The notes under the pieces were generated by a model that did not search any database, was not told the DNA's origin, and worked only from the letters and a program-made list of their open reading frames with translations. From Acanthochlamys bracteata (lineage: Eukaryota > Streptophyta > Magnoliopsida > Pandanales > Velloziaceae), in the NCBI GenBank assembly GCA_019914995.1, contig CM034144.1:5983489-6047488 (forward strand): a DNA stretch of 64,000 nucleotides, given 5' to 3'. Shown here piece after piece: positions 1 through 9,727 of this stretch; the stretch's first letter is position 1; each line of letters opens with the position of its first letter. The translations under genes were made by a program, and so were the position numbers.

Positions 1-177
1 TTAGTTCATATTTTTAATAAATTTTATAAAATTTATTTAAAAATTTAATATAATATTAATATAATATATATAATTTAAATTTATTTAAAATTTTTAATAT
101 AATTTAATGATTATATTTATTTTATTTACAAATAAATTAAAAGTAAAATTTTTTTTAAAAAAGTGACTTCAAATTTT
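1..177. other. AT-rich intergenic DNA
   Basis: Almost pure A/T sequence of the kind seen throughout the intergenic parts of this window. No ORF or recognisable element edge is visible; it may be the tail of an AT-rich module cut by the window edge. Confidence 0.5.
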
Positions 178-1705
178 TGTTGGAGTAAATCAACATATAT
201 ATATTATTTTAGATATATTAAAATATCTTTTATTAAATTAAATATTTTTTTATTAAGACTTCTCCGAATTAGATTTCTTTTTTATTTAGAATTCTCATTA
301 TTAGTATTATAATGAGTCTATATATACGTATTTATATTTAAAAATTGATGAATAAGAAATGAAATAACATCGAAAAAGATTGAAATAATTTATCATGGTA
401 TTAGAACAAAATTTTAAATCTATCCGCCGTCATCGTGGAAGATAACAATTCGAACAGTTAGACTCTAATCAGATCTATCCGTCCGTCGTCATGAATAATA
501 ATTATTCCGACAGTTAGATTACGATCAGATATATGTGTCGTCGTTATGAAAAATGACGATTACAACAATTAGATTCCAACCAGACCATCCTGCTGATAAC
601 GTAGAGATATGATTACAACGGTCAGAAAATCTAATCATATTAATTTGAGCAAATCTAATAATTTAATTGGATTAGATCTATCAAATAAAAAGAGAGATTT
701 CCAAACCCGATGCCTCCGCCGCCGCCCCTTGCTATATACTTCTTCGAGTCCATTAGCATTAGCAGCAAGTCCTAGATTTAGATTTTGCTGTCTGACTGCT
801 GATCACCGCAGCCACCAATCGAGCCATATTGCAAATAGCTTATCAATGGCACTGCTTTAGATCATGTCGCTAGATCTTCCTTATTATTACCTCAGCTAAT
901 CGCACGATTTGCCGTATCGTTGCCGCCGCTGCTCGATCTCACTGCCACCAATTAGACCCGATCCGCCGTTGCTGCTCGATCTGTACATCGACGACTCACT
1001 AAAATCGAAACAAACTCGTTGTCCTCCATTCTCTTCATCCTGATCTTTGTCGACAGCAAGCATCGTGTTTGCAGCCGCAGCAAAAAAGCTACTCGTTTAA
1101 TCGAGTTGTGCTAGTTGAGACTGAACCGAACTAGCTTCAACTAGCTTGACCAGATTCGATTCAATCTTAGACTAGATAAAATCCGACCCGACCCGGATAG
1201 ACAAATTAGATCAAGACAAACAAACCCGACCCAATCCGGACAGACATGTTCGACCTGATCTGGATGGATAAGTCCTACTAATCCAGACAAACAAATTTGA
1301 CTCGAACAGAAAGATCCATTCTAACTTATCGGCTCGATCCAAACTAGTACAGAGCCACAAACTCAATTTGGCCCGACAGATCATACTGCCGAAAGTTCGA
1401 GTAAATTCTTTCATAAGTCATTGAGCAAGTTAGGTATCGATAATATTTTGCACTAATTTGAGAGAAAGTACTGGCTCACGTATATCACTATATTTATTAT
1501 TGTAGTTATATTAGAATATCTTTTTTAAAAATTAGAATATCTTTTTTAAAAATTAGATATCTTTTTATTAAAAATCTCTCAAATTTTTTTTCTTATTTAG
1601 AATTTTTTTATTTAGTATTATAGCAAGTCTATATATATGTATTTGTATTTAAAAATTGATAAATAAGAAAGAATAAATTGGAATTAAGTTTGAAATAGTT
1701 TTTCA
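178..1705 (+). mobile_element. Non-autonomous LTR retrotransposon (TRIM/LARD-like)
   Basis: Two diverged direct repeats frame the element. The 5' LTR is about 178-395, opens TGTTGG and closes TATCA. The 3' LTR is about 1472-1705 and closes TTTCA. Both share the TTTCTTTTTTATTTAG-like block, the TATA-bearing stretch near GTCTATATATA, and ATTTAAAAATTGATRAATAAG. Directly after the 5' LTR lies TGGTATTAGAAC (396-407), a good match to the initiator-Met-tRNA primer-binding site (TGGTATCAGAGC). A purine tract (GAGAGAAAG, near 1461-1469) precedes the 3' LTR. The interior of about 1.1 kb has no gag or pol; it holds a four-copy ~55-bp tandem array (418-638) and a second C/G-richer degenerate repeat zone (about 1140-1400). 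No 5-bp target duplication is visible, and the LTRs are clearly diverged, so the copy is old. The short ORFs inside are not convincing genes. Confidence 0.72.
418..638 (+). repeat. Four-copy ~55-bp degenerate tandem repeat
   Basis: Units at about 418-472, 473-528, 529-583 and 584-638. The first three units end in TCAG or CCAG, the fourth in TCAT. They share an ATCTATCCG-like start (the last unit begins ACCATCC), a GTCGTCATGAA-like middle and a CAGTTAGATT-like third part. The array sits just inside the primer-binding site of the LTR element. The copies differ at many positions. Confidence 0.65.
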
Positions 1706-1991
1706 TCTGTTAAACATGTTCGAAGGTGTGGCGTCAACATTTTACTAACAGAAACACAGACATAAATTCAATTGAAGGCCTGTTTTAGAACACTAAGTTT
1801 CAGAAAATTAAAAGACCCATCCTATTACATAAGTAATAATGACCCAAAAACAAACATGCAGAAATTTAAACAAATTAAAAACATTGCAGAACAAACTGAT
1901 TCAAGATATACTATTATAACATGGCACAAACCAACCAGACCGGCAAACATAATCTCTGTGGTGGATAGCGTCGGCGGCGGGTTGATAATTA

Positions 1992-2243
1992 CTAGAACCA
2001 GCTGAACGACTTCATAGTGTTTCCAGAATCATCGTCGTTGCCGCAGTAGCCGTAGCCGCCGCTGCCGCTGCCATCGTATCCGCTACTGCCGGCGTCGTAG
2101 CCGCTGCAGGAAGTGTCCTGCTGATTTCCAAACAGCGTATTACCATAGAAGTCGGAGTAGGCAAAGTGAAGGAGGGTGCAGATCACGCAGAGGAACAACA
2201 ACAGCACCTTCAGAGGAATGCTTTTACCGGCCGGAGCTATCAT
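1992..2243 (-). CDS. Small secreted Gly/Ser/Tyr-rich protein, function unknown
   Basis: Single-exon ORF of 83 residues. Residues about 11-30 (PLKVLLLFLCVICTLLHFAY) form a clear hydrophobic signal peptide after a short basic start, with probable cleavage near Ser30. The mature part of about 53 residues is rich in Gly, Ser, Tyr and Asp, with a repeated SGYD pattern (CSGYDAGSSGYDGSGSGGYG) and only two cysteines, one on each side of the repeats. It ends in the aromatic stretch SFSWF. The composition suggests a cell-wall or apoplastic glycine-rich-type peptide, which is inference. I do not recognise a named family. The 5' leader on the minus strand contains a short AAAGC-type repeat. That this is a real gene rests on the signal peptide and the non-random composition. 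Confidence 0.5.
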   Translation of the reverse strand: MIAPAGKSIPLKVLLLFLCVICTLLHFAYSDFYGNTLFGNQQDTSCSGYDAGSSGYDGSGSGGYGYCGNDDDSGNTMKSFSWF

Positions 2244-3034
2244 CGTTAATTGATCGAAACTGTCTTTTAATTTCTTTGCTTTGCTTTGCTTGATAGAAAC
2301 TAATTAAGATATAGAAGGATTTGGAAAGTAGGTAGGTTACAATAATGGACCTTTGTTTTTTGAAGGAATACAAAGAAGTACAATAATCAAAGAAGACTTG
2401 TGATTTGTTTTATCTTTTGTTTTTATGTACGTTTTTCGGGGTGTGTTTTTCTAAATACTAATTTTTTTTAAAAATAGATTTAATTTTTTGACTAAGAAAA
2501 TAATAACAATTATATATATAAATTATACGACATAAATTTAGATATATTTTTTAGGGTTTAGGGTTTATACAAAATTGTATATAAATATGCGAAATTTTTT
2601 TGGAACGAAAACAGCCCCATAAGCATTTCAGGGTGTTTGGATCATTGGATGGACTTTTTAGAAAATCATATATCAATTTTTCAATTTTATTTTTCTTAAA
2701 AGTTTCTTATAATATTTTATAAAATTTATTTAAAATTTTAAAAATATATAAAAATTTTATATTTCTTATTTTTAACTATATTTTAAATTAAAAAATAGAA
2801 CTAATTTTTTAAATAAAATAATATTTTTATTTAAATTTTTTTTTTTTAAAACTCCCTTTCAAAAGTTAAAGTGAGAAACGCTGATGACGTCCCCTTATAT
2901 AGTTCAAGATGCAGCGAAATCCAAAAGTAAATCATTCAGTCATATTTTGTGATATGGTCGAAAACTTGACGGATTGCAGCGAAGCTCGTCACTAGCAATG
3001 TTCAAGAACAAGGAGCTCCAGGTTACCTTCAACT
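2244..3034. other. Upstream region of the small secreted protein gene plus AT-rich module
   Basis: The first 250 bp is the likely promoter and leader of the minus-strand gene ending at 1992. From 2631 (GGGTGTTTGGATC) to about 2870 runs one copy of the AT-rich module family that recurs across the window. No gene is seen in 2871-3034. Confidence 0.5.
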
Positions 3035-3517
3035 AGAGTTAGCAAATATATACGGGCCGTCACACTCGGGCCAAACAACTATACTGGGCCGAGCCGACCT
3101 TATTTGGCTTTTTTGTTTTTATAATCCGTTTCGATTCATTTATTTAATTTAATATTTTATTTCATATTAGAAATAAATAAATAAATTTATAAAAAATTTT
3201 AAAAATTATTATTAAAATAAAATAAATATTAAATATTTTTATTATTAAAAAGTTATTATTAATTTTTTTATTATTTAAAAATATTTTTTAATTAAAATTG
3301 ATATAGTCAACCATCAATATTGATCAGATGAATGAGTCAACATTGACAGCTCAACAACAATAGTAACCGGTTTAGATAGGCCATCTGATGAGTGGATAAT
3401 GTCGATACGATAATACATGTAAGACCGAACTGAGTCGGTCCGATCTTATTACTATTTATCGGGCCAAGCTAGCCAAGTTTTGAACCGTTTGGCTCGGCCC
3501 ATATTTTTATCTATACT
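3035..3517 (+). mobile_element. hAT-like MITE, family 1, copy A
   Basis: Short non-coding element of about 483 bp with terminal inverted repeats: the left end carries AAATATATACGGGCCG and the right end, read in reverse, AAAAATATGGGCCGAGCC. It is flanked by CTTCAACT (3027-3034) and TTTCAATT (3518-3525), an 8-bp duplication with 6 of 8 matching. The same family recurs in inverted orientation at 8271-8734; the two share internal blocks such as the GGCCCGATAAATAGT stretch and the TCAATATTGATC region. The family name hAT is inferred from the 8-bp duplication only. Confidence 0.65.
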
Positions 3518-4325
3518 TTTCAATTCAAGAACTGATACATATTATGCATTATTTTTTCTAATTTTGTTTTATTTTCATGATTCATATTATGTGGTTGCGA
3601 CGATTTTTTTATCCCCTCCCTGTCAATGTACTGTATTTCATATTATTTTTCTGTTGCGTCTTCCGATCTATTTGCTGTTAAGGTCACAAGATATACGATA
3701 ACAACTTGATTTTGGGACTTCAATGCAAAGGTTACATAAAAGCATAGACTGGTAAGTGGCAACTCAGATAGGAGTACCTAGGGTGTATTTGGTGTTGCAT
3801 TTTTTTCAACAAATTTTTTATAATATTTCTCAGAATTTGTTTAAGAATTTAAAAAGTACAAAAAATTCAATATTATACGATCTTATTTGATTATTTTTAT
3901 TATTTTTTAAAAATAAAAAAATAAAACTTATTTTCTAAAACAAAATAAAATACTTTATATTTTAAAAATGCTCTATTTTGTAAGCACTTTTAAACACACA
4001 CCTAATGGATCAATGACTTTAGTTTATAACTTGTCACAGCAGAAGCATAAGCATCTTAACTGAGAAGGACTCTGTTTGCCATTTTCAAAACAAAATACAG
4101 AAAAGTATCGGGAAATATTTGGTGCATTATTCTAAATCCACTTCAAGGGTATGCTCTTAGCTTCTCACAGTAAGGTACTTGAAATGCTGGATACATTTCA
4201 ACTTTTTAATTGCCAGTAGTATACTACATAACACTTTCAACAATGACTATGAAATTGCTGGTAGTATGCATCAAACTGGTTTTGCCAAAATTAGTACAGA
4301 CAACAACAAGATCAATGAGCGAAAC
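3518..4325. other. AT-rich module and 3' flank of the SDR gene
   Basis: From about 3780 (TAGGGTGTATTTGG) to 4003 (TTTAAACACACACCTAA) lies another AT-rich module with matching inverted edges. The remainder, 4004-4325, is the probable 3' untranslated region of the minus-strand SDR gene. The short ORFs read here are not convincing. Confidence 0.5.
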
Positions 4326-7153
4326 CTAGCTGTTCCAAGCTCTCTTGAGCAGAAACCTAAGAGAGAAGAAACCAAGTGCCAACGTCTGCCAAAACCATCC
4401 TTTCGAATTTGCAGGATCGACTCTTCTAGCCAGGTACCAGGCATAAATACCCTCACCAACATGGAAAGCACAAGCTGTCAGAAAGACTAGCCTGACAACA
4501 AACAATGACCTGAAGACATATAGGCTGATTGATCTTGCCAACTTGAATGGCCCTGCAGGCGGTAGGAATGCTCCACAAAACAAGGTAGACATCCCGACGA
4601 CAACAAAGAGCCATACAAAGATTGTTGGACCATCTAGTTCTCTCTTCTTTCTGTCCTGCCAGTAAGAGATTGTAGCAGCCAGACCCTCTCGAGGGGACAC
4701 CATAGGGACATAGCCGAGCTCTTCCTTTGCTTTAAGGTAGGAGAAGTAATGTGTCACACCAATCTGTTCCAAAAATGACATCAAGATATTAGAAAAAAGT
4801 CATACCAGTTTAATCCTAGTATAGCCTATGCAAGAATATGTTTAACAATAAAGTTGGCATCATCATGTCATAAACTTTAGTCAAGATATGTGGGAACAAG
4901 TTTCATGTAAGGTTGACAGAGATTTGTAAGTGGCACCTCAAACTTTGCTAGTAAGAAAATCACCATTGTTTCATCTCAAACACAAGCATTTCTATGATCA
5001 TGAGAATCTTGCAAACCTTATGAATAACAAACTCAATTTTCATGTAACCATACCATACTACCATTATAATATTACAAAACCAAATTTGCGATCATTATTA
5101 CAAAACTAAATGTTAAACATACAATAAAAACATCACCAAATGATAGGCATGCACTTAATTATAGATTGAGATTCATAAATCCACAACATAAAGGCATTTA
5201 TCCATGCTTAATTAACCAGCAAACATCAAACTAACCTTGTATACTTCAGCGGGAAGTAGTAAAGGTTGAGGGAGCCACCAACAATCCAGCCATGGATACA
5301 ATAGAGTATATACAATTTCTGACATCTTTGCCAATAAAAGTGCATGCTGTACACCTAATGTCAAAGTTGGTTGGCCATAGCCTAGGCTCCTAAGTAACGG
5401 AGACACAATGCCTTCAAAACTGTTGACAGGTGATCCTGTAAAGAGAATCAAAGATGTAAACAAAAGCTCAAACCTATAAATGTGGTGCTAGCAGTTTGGA
5501 TGTACATCTACAAGGAAAGTACACAAGCACACTTTAACATGGACATTGAAGATCAATTCTACAACATTCAACATCACTGTAGAAACTGGCAAAGGTAAAG
5601 GTTTGTGATACTGCTGACCAAAAGTGGTGAAATTGCCAAAATTAAGAGGTATAAAAGTAAAGCACTACTGTCTGATCTTGCAAACTGCCTAGTCCAGGTA
5701 CGACCTACGTTTGTGACATATGTCACAAACTTACTACTATTTAAAAGGGAGCGTGTCAGCCTTAGAATGAAAATAACACATTAGACTTGTGTGTTCTCCT
5801 AAAGACAGCAATTTCTTCGAAAAAAGCAGCCACATAGTTCAATCAAAGAAGGATATTTGTAATGAATTTTAGCAATTACCGTCAGATATGAAATATGCTT
5901 GACCAGCAGCAATAGGAACACCTTCTCTGCCCGGAATGTCATCCAAGAGGCCCATGCTAGCTAGTACTAGTGCAAGCACAAGGTTGTCGACATAAACCCA
6001 ATCCGTTTTCACACTTCTATCGCCAACTTTTAAGCAACATAAACCCATCTTTGCAAGTGATATGATCCTTGGCAAGTGCCTCTCTTCACCCGGTCCATAG
6101 ATGGCTGCAGAACGAACTGCACACGTGTAAAGAGGACGCCCTTTTTTATCCCTAAACAATAAAGGGTGTTATCTGCACAGTTCCATAGTACATTCTACCT
6201 ACCTAGAATTTAGGATGTACTCTATAAATTGTGTTTGTAAGACTTCGGATGCTATCAGAATATAAAAATATAGCATCAGTGAAAATGAATCGTTGATATC
6301 ATAAACTTCTGGCAAGTCCTCCAGAATCATGTTGACACACTATTGCTAAACTGAAAAAGCCATGCTAATCTAACTTAACAGAAGACAATGCAATGCTACA
6401 GACAGAATGGCTTACTTGGATGGTCGTCCATTATACTTCAGAACCAACTGCTCTGCAACCGACTTACTGCGACTATAATGATCAACATGATCATTGAGAG
6501 GCAAATAGTCCAAGCCTTCATTTCCATTCACAATCTTTTCTCTCCCAAACACAACATTATACGTACTAGCATATACAAGTCTCTTTACCCCAATCTCATG
6601 GCAAACATCCAGCACATGACAAGTGCCCGTTACATTGACTTGATCTACCCGTGAGGCTTGGAGCATTTCCTTCCCCGACATTCCATACGATGCAAGATGG
6701 AAAACACAATCTGCCCCACGTAAAGCTTTTTCCACATCTTCCTTGCATCTAACATCACCTGCCAATTACAGTACTTTGCATGAATTACAGCATATTCCAG
6801 ATTACTCCAAACAGTTTAGGAACAACAAACATGAATTCAGACAACTGTTAATAAATTATCGAAAGCCAGCAGAGGCTATTTCTCGATTTTGCAGACATTA
6901 TAAAACACAGCAGCTGATTTTGCTAAAAATTTAATTTTGCAAAAGAAAAGGAACCGTGGAATAATCGAACGCCGGCTGCAGTGAGCTGGTTGAACCAAGG
7001 GGAAGACTGCGGTGGGCTACGGTAGTCAAGTGACCGGACATCAGCGGCGCCACGGCGGAGAAGATCGACACAAAGAGCGGCGCCGACGAGTCCAAGCCCG
7101 CCGGTGACGGCGAACACGTTGCCTTCGATCCCTTCATTCTCGCTTAGATGCAT
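4326..7153 (-). CDS. SDR42E-type 3-beta-hydroxysteroid dehydrogenase-like reductase with C-terminal membrane domain
   Basis: Five exons on the minus strand (6955-7153, 6416-6758, 5880-6151, 5236-5435, 4326-4763) give 483 residues in one frame with GT-AG introns. It is an extended short-chain dehydrogenase: residues 17-24 are the NAD(P) loop TGGLGLVG; the catalytic pair is Tyr161/Lys165 in YSRSK, with Ser/Thr at 131-132 in YASTY; SAAIYGPGEE and the KTDWVYVDNLV stretch are typical of the 3-beta-HSD/sterol-decarboxylase family. After residue 390 come about three hydrophobic spans, and the segment with FHVGEGIYAWYLA resembles the DUF4499/TMEM254 membrane domain. The closest relative I recall is Arabidopsis At2g33630. 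The likely role is oxidation or reduction of a steroid-like or lipid substrate at an ER-type membrane; the substrate is unknown. No N-terminal signal peptide is seen. Start chosen at the first Met before the Rossmann fold. Confidence 0.9.
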
Positions 7154-8270
7154 CGATCTCGATGGCTAGATCCAAAAAAGTTTGCTTCTAGTCTTCAAAT
7201 CAACAGAACAGATTGTCCAAAAATTTCCGTAAAAATTTACAAATGAAATGGATCGAGCTTGAAGGTGTAGTACAACTGTTAGCGGCAGTAGTTAGTCGTT
7301 GAAAATTTTAGTTATCGCGATATCAGGTCCTCGAGTTTTCAGAAGATGTTTGCATCATCCATGTTCTATAAAATTAATTGGAAATGTAACAGCATTTATT
7401 AGTTGTTGAAGATTTCATTTTTTGGCACTTTTGGGTCCTCATTTGTACAACTTTTGCAAGTTTTCTATAAGTTTATAGTTAAGATATTTCATACGAATGC
7501 CACAAAGATTTACAATATCAAATATATAGATAAACTAATAATTTCATATTACTTACGAAAAAGGTATACAAGAACTTTATTTTAGATGAATGCAAAAGTT
7601 TACATTCACTCGCATAACAAAAACGAGAGAAAAGAAAAAGAAAAGAAAGCAGAAGAATTCAAAAAAAATAAACAAACAAATTAATACAAGGTATAATATT
7701 TATAATATATAGTACAAAATAAACAAATCTTTTATCTGAGATCATCGCTGCACTGATAATCGTTCACTTAAGATCTGAGTAGCAAATATTTACGTCATAA
7801 AATTTAATAATATTAAAAAATAAATCTTATTTTTAAAAATAAATAAAAATATTTTTATTCTAAAAAACTCATTTTTATAAACACTCTAAAATACAGCTTA
7901 AAGCGGCTTTATTTTAAAAGCTTAAAAGTATCAGCACGAACGTTGGTTCCAAGACTTACAAAAAGCTGATTTAGACATGTTTGGCTTTGCTTTTTTATTT
8001 TTTTATTGTAATTTTTTATTTCATATTTTTAATAAATTTTTTATAATATTTTAAAATTTATTTATAAATTTAAACTAAAAAAAATTTTACATTATAAGAT
8101 CTTATTATTAATTACTTTTATTATTTATTTTGAGGTAAAAATTTAGAATTTATTTTCTTAAAAAAGATAAAAATATTATACATTTAAAAAAATTTTTGAA
8201 AGTATTATCAAATATCACCGAAGTCGTGGATTATCAGAATTTCATTAACATAAGCATAAGTAGTGAGCAT
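7154..8270. other. Upstream region of the SDR gene with AT-rich modules
   Basis: Proximal promoter and leader of the minus-strand SDR gene, then AT-rich sequence. One AT-rich module covers about 7975-8212 (opens ATGTTTGGC, closes near TCAAATATCACC); a second, less well bounded stretch lies at 7785-7910. No gene found. Confidence 0.45.
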
Positions 8271-8734
8271 TATAGGTGCAAATATGGGCCGAGCCAAATG
8301 AGTCGGCCCACAACCAGGCCAATCTGTTCAGGACTTAGCTTGTATGGCCCGATAAATAGTGACAGAATCGAACTGATATTGTCGGCCCTTCCGAACGTCC
8401 GATTACTGTTGTTATTGATCAATCAATATTGACCCGTTGATCTGATCAAAATTAACTATTAACGATATCAATTTTAATTAAAAATATTTTTAAATAATAC
8501 AAAAATAAATATTAAAAATAAAAATATTTTTTATAATGAAAAATTAGTGCTTATTTTTGTCTTAATAATAATTTTAATATTTTTATTAATATATTTATTA
8601 TTATATAAAATAAATAAAAATCGGTTAAACGGATCGAATATGACCATAAAAATAAAAGCAGGCCGGACTGGTCCGACTTAATCTACTCATTTGGTCTGGC
8701 GGTCCGGCCCGGCCTGCCCATATTTGTGCCTATA
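8271..8734 (-). mobile_element. hAT-like MITE, family 1, copy B (inverted relative to copy A)
   Basis: 464-bp element. The left end TATAGGTGCAAATATGGGC and the right end, read in reverse, TATAGGCACAAATATGGGC form a near-perfect 19-bp inverted repeat. It is flanked by GTGAGCAT (8263-8270) and GTGAACAT (8735-8742), an 8-bp target duplication with 7 of 8 matching. The interior is non-coding, with an AT-rich core. It is in opposite orientation to the copy at 3035-3517, so the pair brackets the SDR gene. Confidence 0.8.
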
Positions 8735-9727
8735 GTGAACATCTCATTCTGGGTAGACCAAGGCTCAGCTTTAAGATCCACATTCTGAGAGCCTCTACCT
8801 TCGCAATACCTTATATGTCCCAAATGATTAAACATCTCATTCCAAATATATATACTCTTTCTATGATTATTTGTTTTTAGAATATAATATAATTACTATA
8901 ATAACAAACTTTTTTCTTCATAGATTTAAAATTTTGGATCAACTGATTTGTCAATATGGTATTAGAGCTAAAAGGGATGAATTCGAGTCGCACGCCTTCC
9001 AGTTACTAAAATTAATTACTAAAATTAAATTTCACTGTAGAAGAAAAAATATTTATGTGTCTATGTCTAGGTGAAAATATGGACCGTCCATATTTGCTTC
9101 TCTATGTCTATGCATCGAGCTGAAGGAGTCTGAGCTTTTGAATCAACTGGTTGAAATTTATTTTTTATAACTCTTTCTCATAAGTCTTTTTTTTTTTTTT
9201 TTGAAAAAACACACCCTTCATTTTAAGAGTTGGGATGTTTTGAGTGCTTTTTGAAAACAATTTTTTAAAACGAAAAATATTTTAAAAATTTTAAAAAATA
9301 AACTCTATTTTTTTTATTTAAAAAAATAAAAATAAAAATTTCATAACATAAATTTTTTATACTTTTTAATTTTTAAAAAAGTTATATAAAATATTCTAAA
9401 AAGTTTATTAAAAAATGTAAAATAAATAATTTGAACGAAAAGAAATTTATAAATAATGCAAGTCCTCACAAAAGTATCATGAATTGCGGAGAAAAAGATA
9501 GGAAATCACGTAGCAACATTCAAGCCAATATACACGTCAAAAGAAGTTACCAAATTCCAAAATCGCCAATATTCACAGAATTATTTATTTGCTTAACAGT
9601 ACTAAAATGTATCCGCCAAGCTTTTTTGTCAAGACAATGACTGAAGAAAAATGAACAAAAGAAATTCAAAATTGGAGAAAAACTTGAAGCTAGATGTTAT
9701 TCATTGAACGTCCCATGTTGCTGATTC
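8735..9727. other. Retroelement remnant and AT-rich module, no gene
   Basis: TGGTATTAGAGC at 8957-8968 matches the initiator-tRNA primer-binding site of plant LTR elements, and the sequence after it (GGGATGAATTCGAGTCGCA) is the kind that often follows such a site, so this is probably a decayed LTR element with its 5' LTR ending just before 8957. A T18-type run lies near 9187. An AT-rich module covers about 9226-9430. The short ORFs here look like chance. Confidence 0.45.

Noticed and set aside
609-860. 83-codon ORF in the LTR element
   Set aside because: It lies inside the non-coding interior of the LTR element, with no protein family resemblance and strong repeat-derived composition.
4179-4490. 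103-codon plus-strand ORF at the end of the SDR gene
   Set aside because: It is antisense to the last SDR exon and its 3' flank, so it is a shadow.
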